From Thraustochytrium sp. TN22 (Eukaryota > Sar > Bigyra > Thraustochytrida > Thraustochytriidae): a stretch of DNA of 64,000 bases. Position 1 is the stretch's first letter. Each line of letters starts with the position of its first letter. The position numbers were made by a program, and so were the translations under genes. Under the pieces are notes generated by a model. It was not told where the DNA came from and did not search any database. It saw only the letters and a list, made by a program, of their open reading frames with translations. The DNA is taken from positions 1 to 64,000 of the forward strand of contig JABLUY010000062.1 of NCBI GenBank assembly GCA_013306675.1, given 5' to 3'. Of this stretch, positions 8,721-19,111 are shown piece by piece.

Positions 8721-9962
8721 GATGAATGAACGAAGACCACGACTTGGTGCCGCCTGCCTGCCTGCCTGCCTGCCGGCCGACTAAGCTAGCTGGCTGGAGA
8801 GCTCGCGCGCAAAAGGAGCGCTCCGCGGAGGGCGTGAGTGTAGAGAAGAACGAGCGCGAGGGCCTGCGCCGCGCCCGGGATGGACGTCGCCCTGCCCCTG
8901 AGAAGAAGAAGCCGCGCGGCAACCGACCGCCGGCAGGTGGCGGCGCGACTTCGGCGCGCGAGCAGCGGCGGCGAGCGGCGCAGAACGCCAGCGGGCGGCC
9001 GGGCGAGGTGGCGGACGCACGCGCGCGCGCGGGCCGGCCAGCGCGGGCGGACGGGAGGCCGAGAGCGTCGCGAGTTTGGCGCCGCGGCCCGGCTGCTTGA
9101 CGAAAAAGCGCGCAGAGGACTCGGAGGAACGGGATGCGCCCGGTCGCGGCGCCGCCGGCCCAAGGAACCGGCCCATATCTGCCGGCCGGACTCGGACGAG
9201 GACGATAAAACTCCAACGAGGACACGAGGAGGAGGACGATCGTCGCGTCTTTGGCGCGACGGAAGATCCCACCCGGACCTAGTACAGCGACAGGACAGCC
9301 ACAAGCTTGCGGAAGAACTCTCGACGGCGCAGCAGCGAAATTTGCAGACGCAGGTGTGAGGTGAGTACGATCTGAGGAACCTGCGCAGTGTAACACGCGT
9401 CAGACAAGGAGCGAGCTGTCGGCAGTTGTATTGGTACGATAGAGGCGACACGAATGACACGGTGAGGGCTGATTTGGCGACGAGGTGTCTCTGGCGGCGG
9501 CGTCACCAGTGCCAGCGCTAACAATCTCAACCGTAATTCTAAAAGACGCCTTGAAGACGCCTTAAAGACGCCTTGAAGATGACTTACAGACGCCTTGAAG
9601 ACGCCTTGAAGACGCCTTGAAGACGCCTTGAAGACGTCAAACCTCTCAGTTGCAGCAAGTCCCTGGGCATTCCCAAGCGCAGCGTCGATTGAGCCCGTCT
9701 CTCTTGATTCCTACCACATGCCAACACCGGTGGCAGTGGTCATGGTGGCTATGAAAATCACACAATCGCCCCACCCCTTTCGCCTCGCCGACTCGAATGC
9801 GCAGAGCGTCCATGTGGTGTCGCATCGCATCCGCTGCTGTGCATGCCAGGCAGCAAGCAGCGGCAAGCAGCAGCAAGCAGCAACAACGAGTGCTGCACAC
9901 GCAGCCACGCACGTGCCAGAGCTTCTTGCAAGGGGCTTCGATCGCACGAGCACGCGGAAAAG
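8721..9962. other. divergent spacer between the Rab and NUDT6-like genes
   Basis: About 1.2 kb between the starts of divergent genes. It has (CCTG)n at about 8755-8772, a GC-rich block to about 9170, mixed sequence, an 11-bp tandem repeat at 9544-9635, and CAGCAA-type runs at about 9848-9885. Open frames here lack any family likeness. It should hold two promoters. Confidence 0.6.
9544..9635. repeat. 11-bp tandem repeat GACGCCTTGAA, eight copies
   Basis: Eight consecutive 11-bp units of consensus GACGCCTTGAA plus a partial ninth. The third base from the end varies in one copy and the fourth unit is more diverged. The 11-bp period is not a multiple of three, so it is not a coding repeat. Confidence 0.95.
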
Positions 9963-10835
9963 ATGCTGGGCATGACGCGGAGCGTGGCGCAGGGCGTGGG
10001 GCGGCGGCGGCGTGCCCTGGCGACGCTGGCGCAGCGCGGATGCGTGCGGTGGCGCGATGCGAGCCACAATGGCGTGCGTGTGGAGCTGGACGGCGCCGTG
10101 GACGCGGCGAGCCTGCGCAGGGACCTGGCGCCGCTGCTGGGCGAGTGGAAACGCCAAGGCCGCAAAGCCGTCTGGCTGCCGCTAAGCCTGGGGAGCATGC
10201 AGCTTGCCGAAGCGGCGTACGACCTCGGGTTCCGCTTTCACAATGCCAAGGGGGCCGGCGCCACCATGTACACGTGGCTGCCGGAGGACGTGCCGGACAA
10301 GGTGCCGCCCTTTGGCTTCCACCAGATTGGTGTGGGAGCCCTGGTGTTGAACCGCAACAAAGAGCTGCTGCTGGTCAAGGAGCGGCACTCGCAATACGAC
10401 CGCTGGAAGATGCCTGGCGGCTTGGTGGACCCAGGCGAGCTGCTGCAGGACGCGGCGCAGCGCGAGGTGCGCGAGGAGACGGGCGTGCACGCCGAGTTTC
10501 GCTCTGTGCTGGCCTTTTGGCAGCGAACAATTACCGAAGACACCTCCGATCTCTACGTGGTGTGCCGGCTCGAGTGCGTGGACGAGGAACACGCGGCGAT
10601 CGCCTTCGATCCGATCGAGATCGGCGCGGCCACATGGATGCCGGCGGCCGAGTACTTGGCGGATCACGACCACCCGATGCTGCGCACTGTACTGGAACGC
10701 AGCTTCCCGGACCCGGCGCAGGTTGCCCCGGACGAGCCTTTGATCCCGTTCTTTGAGCTAGAGCCGGAGGACCTCCAGTTGCACCCGAGTCGGCCGACAA
10801 CGTTCCGCTCCTACTTTGCGACACGGAGGTTGTAG
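9963..10835 (+). CDS. NUDT6: NUDT6-like Nudix hydrolase, probably mitochondrial
   Basis: A 290-residue protein. It carries the NUDT6-type pre-Nudix domain with VWLPLSLGS, GFRFHNAKG and MYTWLPE at about 60-105, then the Nudix fold. The Nudix box spans about residues 152-175, with GGLVDPGEL followed by REVREETG, matching GX5EX7REUXEEXGU. Nudix enzymes hydrolyse nucleoside diphosphates linked to another group; the exact substrate of NUDT6 is unsettled. The start MLGMTRSVAQGVGRRRRA is preferred over an upstream in-frame start because it gives an Arg-rich, acid-free mitochondrial-type presequence. It is divergent from the Rab gene. A (CAG)92 tract begins 136 bp after its stop. Confidence 0.9.
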   Translation: MLGMTRSVAQGVGRRRRALATLAQRGCVRWRDASHNGVRVELDGAVDAASLRRDLAPLLGEWKRQGRKAVWLPLSLGSMQLAEAAYDLGFRFHNAKGAGATMYTWLPEDVPDKVPPFGFHQIGVGALVLNRNKELLLVKERHSQYDRWKMPGGLVDPGELLQDAAQREVREETGVHAEFRSVLAFWQRTITEDTSDLYVVCRLECVDEEHAAIAFDPIEIGAATWMPAAEYLADHDHPMLRTVLERSFPDPAQVAPDEPLIPFFELEPEDLQLHPSRPTTFRSYFATRRL

Positions 10836-11572
<737 letters not shown>

Positions 11573-13021
11573 TCAGTTGGACGCCTGAAGCTCCTGGACG
11601 ATAGCGTCGATCGAGTTGGAGATCTGGCGCTCAAAGGAGATGAGGTCGCCACGAGCACGCTTAAAGACGACGAGGCAAAGAATGGGGTCCTCGGAGGCGA
11701 TCTTGATGGCGACCTTGACGTGGATCTGGCCGTGGCCGATGTCAAAGACGGCGCGCAGCTTGGACTCGTTCTTGTAGGTGGACTGCTCCACGAAGCCTTC
11801 AATGGCCTGGAAGCGCTGCATGATGAAAGCCATGATCTCGTGGGGCTGGCGATTGGAGGCGTAGAGGTGGGTCTTGCGCGAGGCCTTGTCGTCGCCGCTC
11901 TGGAGCATGCGGTTGATGGCGGAGCCGGAGCACATGTTGATGAGGTCGAAGGCATTGACCTTCTTGGGGAAGTCACCTTCCTCCTTCTTGGCGCGCGCGC
12001 GCGGCTGCTGCTCGACGTTCTCATCGACGTCACGAACGACGCCGGGACCGGAGTCCGGCGAGGTGTCCATGTTGCTGGCGGGCGGCTTGGGCGGGGTGAC
12101 GGCGTCGTCGTCGGCGTCATCGTCGTCGGCCTCCATGGGCTCGTTCTCGTCCGAGGTGGGGCCCTCGCTGACGCCGCCGGTGGCATCGACGTCGGAGCAG
12201 TTGGCGTAGGGGCCGTCCTTGCGCCACCAGGGATGCTGCATGATCTGGCGAATGGTCCAGCGCTGCGTGTGGTCGACGACGAGGATCTTGCCGAGCAAGT
12301 CCTTGACCTCGGGCGTGAACCAGGACGGGTAGGAGAAGTCGGCGCGCTGGATCTTGCGGAAGAGCGCGGCCATGGTGGGCTCGTCAAAGGGCAGAAAGCC
12401 GGCGAGGAATACATACAGGATGACGCCGATGCTCCAGGTGTCGGCGAGCGCGCCGTCGTAGCCCTGGTCGGCCAGCACCTCGGGCGCCACGTAGTTGGGC
12501 GTGCCGCAGGTGGTGTGCAGAAGCGACTGGCGGTCCGACTCGGCGTCCTGCTCGTAGAGCGCCGAGAGGCCAAAGTCGCTGATCTTGAGGTTGCCCTGGT
12601 CGTCCAGCAGCAGGTTCTCCGGCTTGAGGTCGCGGTGGCACACGCCCTGGCGATGGCAGTACTCGGTGCCCACGCACAGCTGCTGAAAGTAGAAGCGCGC
12701 CGCCTTCTCCTTGAAGCGGCCCTCCGCCACGATCTTGTCGAAGAGCTCGCCGCCCGTCACGAGCTCCAGCACGATGAAGATCTTGGACCGCGACGCCAGC
12801 ACCTCCTTGAGCTGCACCACGTGCGGGTGCCGCACCAGCTTCATGATGCTGATCTCCTTCTTCACCTGCGACCCCATGTTCTGCCGTTGAATCTTCTCCT
12901 TGTCCAGCACCTTGATGGCCACCCACTCGCCATCCTCCTCCGAGTACGCCTTCTTCACCTTGCCGAAGGTGCCTTCGCCCAGCGTCCGGTGGATCGAGTA
13001 CTTGCCCACCTTCTTCGGCAT
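11573..13021 (-). CDS. CIPK/SnRK3-like Ser/Thr kinase with NAF motif
   Basis: A 482-residue kinase. The catalytic domain (about 7-265) is complete: LGEGTFGKV, VAIKVLDKEKI, HRDLKPENLL, DFGLSAL and a CGTPNYVAPE activation segment. An acidic linker (EADDDDADDD, about 285-300) leads to KKVNAFDLINMCSG at about 350-365. This matches the NAF/FISL motif by which plant CIPKs bind calcineurin-B-like calcium sensors. A KA1-like region (FDIGHGQIHVKVAIKI) and an amphipathic C-terminal helix follow. In plants the CBL-CIPK pair turns calcium signals into ion-transport control. Here the calcium sensor partner is inferred, and none is encoded in this window. The start MPKKVGKYSIHRTLGEG is the ATG at family distance from the Gly loop. 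An AMPK/SNF1-type kinase is the alternative. Confidence 0.9.
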   Translation of the reverse strand: MPKKVGKYSIHRTLGEGTFGKVKKAYSEEDGEWVAIKVLDKEKIQRQNMGSQVKKEISIMKLVRHPHVVQLKEVLASRSKIFIVLELVTGGELFDKIVAEGRFKEKAARFYFQQLCVGTEYCHRQGVCHRDLKPENLLLDDQGNLKISDFGLSALYEQDAESDRQSLLHTTCGTPNYVAPEVLADQGYDGALADTWSIGVILYVFLAGFLPFDEPTMAALFRKIQRADFSYPSWFTPEVKDLLGKILVVDHTQRWTIRQIMQHPWWRKDGPYANCSDVDATGGVSEGPTSDENEPMEADDDDADDDAVTPPKPPASNMDTSPDSGPGVVRDVDENVEQQPRARAKKEEGDFPKKVNAFDLINMCSGSAINRMLQSGDDKASRKTHLYASNRQPHEIMAFIMQRFQAIEGFVEQSTYKNESKLRAVFDIGHGQIHVKVAIKIASEDPILCLVVFKRARGDLISFERQISNSIDAIVQELQASN

Positions 13022-13304
13022 CGTGCCGGCCTCCTGCCTGCTCCTCCCCTTTTGCTCGCGCGCACAGCACACCCCCGCTCGTTGACTGACCTGCCTAGCC
13101 GCCACGCGCCGTCGCCGCCGCCGCCGCCACCGGCCGCGGCGCGAGACGGGCGCGCCGGGGGGGGGCGGGCGCCTGCCGCTGCCGCCGCCGCCGCCGCCGC
13201 GCGCGCCGCCGCGCTCGCGCTCGCGCTCGCTCGCTCCGGCCGCGCTGCCGTCGAGTCGCGAGCGGCGAAGAAAGCGCTTTGCTCGCAGCGGCGCCGCTCT
13301 GACC

Positions 13305-13306
<2 letters not shown>

Positions 13307-13338
<32 letters not shown>
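13307..13338. repeat. (CCTG)n microsatellite
   Basis: About eight consecutive CCTG units in the kinase 5' region. Confidence 0.95.
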
Positions 13339-13377
13339 GCCGGCCAGCGGCTGGTGACAACTTGACCAGCCAGCCAG

Positions 13378-13443
13378 AGAAGAAAGAAAGAAACAAACAA
13401 ACAAACAAACAAACAAAGACAACTTGAACAAACAAACAAACAA
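13378..13443. repeat. (AAAG)/(AAAC)n microsatellite
   Basis: AGAAAGAAAG followed by seven or so AAAC units, a short interruption (GACAACTTG) and four more AAAC units. It is an A-rich island within GC-rich DNA. Confidence 0.95.
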
Positions 13444-13487
13444 GGGCGGGCCAGCTCAGCCGGGCGGCGGGCGGGCTGGCCCGTCGG

Positions 13488-13510
13488 CTGATCTGATCTG
13501 ATCTGATCTG
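13488..13510. repeat. (CTGAT)n pentanucleotide repeat
   Basis: Four to five CTGAT units in the kinase upstream region. Confidence 0.9.
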
Positions 13511-13700
13511 GTCGATCGCTTTGATTCGCTTCCAGGCGCCGCCGCGCGGGCGAGTTGCGGGTCGGCTCGCCAGCTCGCCGGCGGCGGCGGCTTGCGCGCG
13601 AAGGCCTGCTTCAAGTTGCTTGCTTGCTTGCGCCCGGCCTGCCCGGTCGCGGCCGGCTTCGACGACGAGCTAGCGAGACCGTGCGTGGCGCGGGTGCACT

Positions 13701-13720
13701 GCTAGCTAGCTAGCTAGCGA
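13701..13720. repeat. (GCTA)n microsatellite
   Basis: Four to five GCTA units, followed by GCGA-type variants. Confidence 0.9.
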
Positions 13721-15030
13721 GCGAGCTGCTGGCTGGCTAGAAGCCCAACCTCCGTCGGTGGCCAGGGCGGGCGCGAGCGCGCGCCGGTGGCGCTGGGGGC
13801 GGCGGGCGGGAGCGAGCAGGCCCTCGCCGCCGCCAAGCCGGAGCGGAGCGGCCCGGGCGCCGGAGCGCGGCGGCGGGGGCCGGCCGCCCGCGGCGCCGAG
13901 GAGCGGAGCCGAGCCGACGGCTCCCCGGCTGGCCGGCGAACTTGGAAAGGGGCGCGCGCCGAGCGCCAGGCGAGGCGGACAGCGGCGGGCGACGCGCGGC
14001 CGCGGCACCGGCGCGGCCGCAGCGCAGCGCAGCGCTGCACTGCACTGCACTGCGCGCACTGGCAGCGCGGTCCGCCTGCGCTCAGGCTGCCCTGCGCTGC
14101 GCGGCCGGGTTTGAATTTGAGCGTGCCTGACTGTGATCATGAACGGGGCGGGCGCCGCCGCGCTCGTACGAGACGAGACACTGGCAGGCCTCGTCCGTCT
14201 GCGAGGAAGCAGAAGCCTGACTGACTTTGACAGACTCGGTAACCCACCGGGTCACGCAGCGCAGGCGGCGCAGGGGCAGCGGGGACCGGCGGGGGCCGCG
14301 GCCAGTGCGGCCAGCCTGAGCCGAGCGAGCGGACCTCAACTTGAAGTCCATCCATCACTTGGTGGCCGCCTCATTGCCAGCATGACTGGCGAAGATAGAT
14401 GTGCCACGGGCCCGGCACACGCCCACTCCCGCTCCTCCGGGTGAGTGAGCCGAACGGTGCGGCGGCTGCGGCCCGTTGTGCTGCACCGCGCTGCGCCGCG
14501 GCCGGCCCGGGGCTGTGCCGCTGTGACGTGAGCGTGGCATGATCCGAGTCCGAGTCGTCCCTCGCCTGCTCGCTTGCTCGCTTGCTCGCTCGCTCGCTCG
14601 TGCCGCCCGACGACGGAGGGCTTATTCGCCATGAGCGCGTGCTGCAGAGAGGGCCAATGGAATCAATGAGGCCAGTGCCACTTGTAAAGGGATTCAGGTG
14701 AGATTATGGTGCGTACCCCGTACGCGGATCGGGTCACTTGGTTCAGGGCGACACACTGTGCCTGCACATCTGCCAATGCATGTACTGGACAGGAAAGATA
14801 CCACTTGAACGAAGGAAGTGAGCGGCATTCCTGTACGTTCCTGCTCTCCCTGTCAGACTCCGAGTCTCTCGTAGCGCCTCTCAGCGCTTCGCGCAGTACG
14901 GCGTTTCATGCGTAGTGACGAGCAGTCTCGTCGTGACATGCCTCCGCCGGTGCCCTCGCCGCCGCCGTTGCGCAAAAAGCTTGCTCGGCGGGGCGGTGAG
15001 TGGCGCTTACTACTTGGACCGGCCCGCCGG

Positions 15031-15072
15031 CCCGCGCTGGGCCGCGCCGGGCCCGCGCTGGGCCGCGCCGGG
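15031..15072. repeat. 21-bp tandem duplication
   Basis: Two copies of a 21-bp unit, CCCGCGCTGGGCCGCGCCGG plus one G, about 170 bp upstream of the orphan gene at 15243. Confidence 0.85.
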
Positions 15073-15124
15073 CCCGCCCGCCGCCCGTTCTCTTGCTTGG
15101 CGCCACGGGAACCGCAAGCGGTTG

Positions 15125-15173
15125 CACGCGATGCCACGCGATGCCACGCGATGCCACGCGATGCCACGCGATG
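15125..15173. repeat. 10-bp tandem repeat CACGCGATGC, five copies
   Basis: Five consecutive units of CACGCGATGC, about 70-120 bp before the ATG at 15243; the last copy ends GATGG. The period is not a multiple of three, so it is more likely promoter or leader than coding. Confidence 0.9.
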
Positions 15174-15242
15174 GCGCTGCCAGTAGAGGCACGCGAGAGC
15201 AAGCAAAACCTCTTCGTCGTCCTCCACGTCAGAGTCAGCCCG

Positions 15243-16370
15243 ATGAGCTCGCGAGCAGAGCGCGCCGCGGCGCGTGCGGCGGCGCGAGAGCGTGCTCTTG
15301 AAGCTGCAGAGCAAGGCGACTCGAAGGGCGCACAGGAGCAAAAGGACCCAAACCCTGAGAAGCAACTTGAAGAAGAGCTTGCCCTGGACAAGCCCGCGGT
15401 CGCCGACAAGGACAAGGACAGCGACGACGGCAACAACGATGTGGCCATGGAAGTCGCAGAAGACACCGAGCAGAGCGCCGGCCCGAGTCCCGCGGAGGTG
15501 GCTGCGAGATCCGCCCATGCCAAAGGCGAGGCTGGCCCTGTGACCAGGGCCGCCCTCCAGGCGGAAGCGAGCGGCGACCTGGACAAGCCGCTGCAGTTCG
15601 AGGTGCTGGCATACGCGGACAAGCAGGTCACAGCCTTTCTGGCTGTCCTGGATGAAAGCTGCGACGAGGAGCTCGCGGAGCAGTGGCTCACGCAGGACCT
15701 CATCAAGGCGCAGACCGAGCACAGCGTCGACATGGTCATGGCGCGCAAGAAGAAGAATTACACGGAAGTGTTGCCGGGGGGCAGATACTACAGCGCCTTT
15801 CAAGCGTACGCGAACTCTACCAACGTGCGTACTTTTGACCTCCAAGACGCTCTATTGCGGCTCTTGGACGTGAAGAAATACCCGTTTCCGGAGGCCGCCA
15901 TCGGCGACGCCAGCGCGGTGGAGAAGATGAAGTACCACCTGCTGGAAGATGGCCTTGACTGGGAAGTGAGCTCCGTCTTGGAGGAAATCTACCGGCCCAT
16001 CTTCGCGCGACCCAAGCCCACTAATGTCAAGTGGCTCGAATTTAGGCTCCGGAAGATCGACGGCAAGGCACTCGTCCAGGGCCTCAAAAAGGCGCACTCG
16101 CCCTGGGCGCGCGACATGGTGTGCCGCCACCTCGTCGAGCGGACCATGGACAAGAAGCGCCGTCTCGGCTACGAGGAGCTGCCAAATGACCTGGACAAGG
16201 CGCTGGTGCTCATCCACTTCTTTGAGGACAGCCCGCCGCCGCCTGGCCTGGTTCACGACAAGCTTCTCGGCTACCTCAAGGAGGGCCGCCACGACACCTT
16301 TCGTCGCTTTGCCGAAAAGAACTGGCCCGCTTACGCCCAGCTCGCCGCGGGCGAGTCAGAAGCCCTCTAA
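15243..16370 (+). CDS. Orphan protein of unknown function
   Basis: A 375-residue protein that I do not recognise. The N-terminus (1-90) is highly charged and disordered, with Ala/Arg/Glu helix (AERAAARAAARERALEAA) and Asp/Glu/Lys runs. A folded-looking, largely helical part follows at about 100-365, with aromatic motifs such as GGRYYSAFQAYAN, VKWLEFRLRKIDG and FRRFAEKNWPAYAQL. There is no signal peptide or membrane segment. The C-terminal two thirds show natural residue composition, unlike frame shadows, which supports a real gene. The start ATG at 15243 is the first in a plausible context after the leader repeats; the frame is open further upstream in GC-rich repeat sequence. Confidence 0.65.
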   Translation: MSSRAERAAARAAARERALEAAEQGDSKGAQEQKDPNPEKQLEEELALDKPAVADKDKDSDDGNNDVAMEVAEDTEQSAGPSPAEVAARSAHAKGEAGPVTRAALQAEASGDLDKPLQFEVLAYADKQVTAFLAVLDESCDEELAEQWLTQDLIKAQTEHSVDMVMARKKKNYTEVLPGGRYYSAFQAYANSTNVRTFDLQDALLRLLDVKKYPFPEAAIGDASAVEKMKYHLLEDGLDWEVSSVLEEIYRPIFARPKPTNVKWLEFRLRKIDGKALVQGLKKAHSPWARDMVCRHLVERTMDKKRRLGYEELPNDLDKALVLIHFFEDSPPPPGLVHDKLLGYLKEGRHDTFRRFAEKNWPAYAQLAAGESEAL

Positions 16371-17254
16371 CTTCAGCAAAACAAAGACGGAGTCTGGCAA
16401 TTGTGCGCTACAGGACAGGCTACAGACGCGACGACGATTCCCTATCCTTCCTGGATCGCTTTGTCAATCAAGCAAGGAGCCTCGCGTTCAGTGATTGACG
16501 CCTTGGCGGAGCCGGGCGCGCCGCAAGAGGCCCTTCTACCTTCCTTGATCATTCCGAGCTCGGACGTCACTGTACATTGGTTTGCATCCGGAGTCATCAT
16601 CAGACGTGGCTTCCGGCTCAAAGTCGCGAACTTGAAAGCGCACGCGACGGGCGGGTGGCGGTCGAGCCCAACTTGGGCAGTCTCGCTCCCTTCTTGCGAT
16701 GGTCAAAGAAGAGCAAACGGAGAAAGGCATGGTAGTTATTTTGGCCTCACTGTCACAGGCCTCTGCTGCGCGAAGGTCGAAGGAGAGCACCTCAGCTGCA
16801 GCCAGAAAGATAGACCGCTCCCTGTCCTCAAAGAACTCATCGGAGCCCCCTGGCCGCTCGCAAGGCTCAAAGCCCCAAAGCCCAGACCGTCTCTCTGTTC
16901 GCGCCCGCACTCGTGGCCACCAGCGTGCTCGCTCCGCTTGAGCTTGTTCGCAGCGACCGAGAAGCGCCCGAGCCGCGAGCTTGGCGGCGGCGAGGCCCTC
17001 GCCGACTCGCCACCGGAGACCGCGACGGCGTCGCCGTGCCCCGGCCTGACCGTGAGGCTCGACTCGGAGCTGACGAGCAGGTCGCAAAAGCCGCGCAGAA
17101 CTCTTCCTGCCTGCCGCCCGGCGCTCGGCGCGCAGGCTGGCTGGCTGGCGGGCGGGCGCGCGGGCGCGCGGGCGGGCGCGCGGCGGGGAGGAGGGCGGCG
17201 GCAGAAGCGCGCGCTGCGCCCGGCGCCGGGCGCGAGCGAAGCGGCACGGCCGCC
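16371..17254. other. spacer before the FUSC/ALMT-like gene
   Basis: About 880 bases between two plus-strand genes. The first part (to about 16900) is AT-richer and probably holds the 3' UTR and promoter. From about 16960 it is GC-rich, with GGCGGGCGCGCGGGC-type runs near 17140-17190. No supported gene. Confidence 0.5.
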
Positions 17255-19111
17255 ATGCGCGCAGGCGCGACCGCGAGCCGCGGGTGGCGCATGACGCAGC
17301 AGCAGCAGCAGCGGCGCTGCTGGACCCCGACGGCCGCGCGCGCGTACGCAGGGCTGGCGCGGCGGCAGCCAGGCCCGCTGCGCCGCGACGTGGCGCCCGC
17401 GTGGGCGCTACTGCAGGCGCTCGGCGGGCGGCCCGGCGTCTCGGGCCTAGGGGCCCACAAGGCCGCAGCCAGCGCCTCGACCTCGTCCTCGTGTGGCACA
17501 GGCACAGGCACAGCCTTGAGCACGCTGCCTAGGCGCGGCCGGCCCGCGCGCGCGCTCCAGGCCGACCTTCCGCGGGCGGAGGACCGGGACCAGGATCCGC
17601 CGCAACAGCTGCTGCTGCCGCACAGCTACGTGTGGTCGCGCGGCTTCTTGTTCGACAGGAACAGGACCAATGCGACCAAGCCCCCCGCCGGAGGCTCCGG
17701 CAGCGGGAACGGCAGCGGCAGTAGCAACAGTCTGCTCGGCAGCGGCTTGGGGAACGGTAGCAACAGCCTTGTGGCGCATGGCATTGAATTCGTGAGCGAC
17801 TCGTGGAGCCGCTTCCTGCGGCTGTTGACCTGGACGTCCAAGGCGTATGTGCGCAACACCAAGGAGGTTTCGGACGATGAGCACAACTCGCGCGTGTTCG
17901 CAACCAAGGTGGGCTTCACATGCGCCATCTCCGGCGCGCTGCCCTTCATTCTGTCGGCCACCAGCGGGCGCTTCGTGGACTTGGGCTGCGGCATTGCGGC
18001 GCTCGTGACAGTGATCGTCGTCTCAGACCACACGGTGGGCGGCGTGCTGGCGAACGGAGTCTATCGTGTGCGCGCCACGGTGGCCGGCGCCACGATGGCG
18101 CTGGCCGGCGCCGAGCTGGTCCGCTTGGCGCCCGAGTCTCTGCACGAGCCACTAACGGGCACCGCTCTCCTGGCCGGCACCCTACCTATCTTCTACGTCG
18201 CGCAGCGCTGGACCGACCTCAAGCCCGTCATGATTCTTCTCGGGCTCACCTACAGCCTGACGCTGGTCGACATGGTCATGGCGTCGCACGCCGGCCCGAT
18301 GTTGATCCTGCAGCGCGTGGCCGGCGTGGTGCTTGGCCTCGGCGTCGCGCTGCCGCTGCACATCGGCGTCATGCCGCACTACAGCGCCACGCACGCCCTG
18401 CACCTCACCGAGCGCAACGCAGACCTCGTCGCTAGCTTCACCTGGCGCGCCATCCGCGCCTTTGAGCGCGACAAGCGCGCCGAGTACGCCACCTTCATGG
18501 CCGCCGAGAGCTCCGGCCTGGGCCGCGGCGAGACCACCTCGGTGCACGATTGCTTCGCCAAGATTTTGCTTAGCCGCGCCGAGCTCGAGCTGCAGATTAA
18601 GAACGCGCGCTGGGAGACGGCTGTGTCCGGGCTCACCAACGCCGACCTGGACCGCATCGACGCCATCCAGACGGGCCTGCGCCGCGCCGCGGCCATTGGC
18701 GTCAACCTCGATATGCAGGTCGCCAGCGAGTTTTCCGAGGGCGCCAAGCTCGGCGCCCTCGTGCACACCGAGAGCCTGCGCCACGTCGAGCGCAGCATCG
18801 TGCGCGCGCTGCGCGTCATCCGCCCTCTGCTCAGCGGCCCGGTCGAGGACCAGGACCTCACAACGCTCACGGACGCGCGTGCCGGCCTCCGCGTCGCAAT
18901 CCAGGGTCTTGAGCGCGAGAAGATTCGCATTCTTACCAACCTCGTGCGCGACCGCGACGAGCCCGAGACCTGCATGCGCGCCGTGCATTTTTGCTCGCTG
19001 CTCCAGGACCTCGCCACCGAGGTGCAGCTTATCCTGCGCCACCCGGACTACGCGCCTCGCGACATGCCGCGCGTCCCGGTCTGGCGTCATGTCCGTGAGC
19101 TGCGCGCATGA
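17255..19111 (+). CDS. FUSC/ALMT-like six-helix membrane protein
   Basis: A 618-residue protein. The N-terminal 200 residues are low-complexity and include a Gly/Ser/Asn linker. Six hydrophobic segments cluster at about 219-400: VGFTCAISGALPFILSA, GCGIAALVTVIVVSD, GATMALAGAELV, ALLAGTLPIFYVAQ, PVMILLGLTYSLTLV and AGVVLGLGVALPLHIGVM. A long helical cytosolic tail follows (about 410-618). This layout is that of the fusaric-acid-resistance/aromatic-acid-exporter superfamily and plant ALMT anion channels. Organic anion export is therefore likely but unproven. The start at 17255 is the first ATG giving the full N-terminus; a second lies at 17291. The 3' end is duplicated just downstream (19127-19183). 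Confidence 0.7.
   Translation: MRAGATASRGWRMTQQQQQRRCWTPTAARAYAGLARRQPGPLRRDVAPAWALLQALGGRPGVSGLGAHKAAASASTSSSCGTGTGTALSTLPRRGRPARALQADLPRAEDRDQDPPQQLLLPHSYVWSRGFLFDRNRTNATKPPAGGSGSGNGSGSSNSLLGSGLGNGSNSLVAHGIEFVSDSWSRFLRLLTWTSKAYVRNTKEVSDDEHNSRVFATKVGFTCAISGALPFILSATSGRFVDLGCGIAALVTVIVVSDHTVGGVLANGVYRVRATVAGATMALAGAELVRLAPESLHEPLTGTALLAGTLPIFYVAQRWTDLKPVMILLGLTYSLTLVDMVMASHAGPMLILQRVAGVVLGLGVALPLHIGVMPHYSATHALHLTERNADLVASFTWRAIRAFERDKRAEYATFMAAESSGLGRGETTSVHDCFAKILLSRAELELQIKNARWETAVSGLTNADLDRIDAIQTGLRRAAAIGVNLDMQVASEFSEGAKLGALVHTESLRHVERSIVRALRVIRPLLSGPVEDQDLTTLTDARAGLRVAIQGLEREKIRILTNLVRDRDEPETCMRAVHFCSLLQDLATEVQLILRHPDYAPRDMPRVPVWRHVRELRA

Larger units (their letters stand above)
13022..15242. 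other. 2.2-kb divergent spacer rich in simple repeats
   Basis: Between the kinase start (minus) and the orphan gene at 15243 (plus). It contains CCG-rich blocks (13100-13260, 13750-14000), CCTG, AAAC, CTGAT and GCTA microsatellites, a CTCG/CTTG run near 14562-14600 and two short tandem repeats before the orphan gene. Open frames here are GC artefacts without domain likeness. I see no RNA gene. Confidence 0.6.

Noticed and set aside
9544-9635. Possible CRISPR array
   Set aside because: The units are 11 bp and directly adjacent with no spacers, in a eukaryotic nuclear contig. It is a tandem repeat.
13095-13443. Minus-strand extension of the kinase frame upstream of its ATG
   Set aside because: It runs through AAAC and CCTG microsatellites and CCG runs and has no family likeness; read as 5' UTR or promoter.
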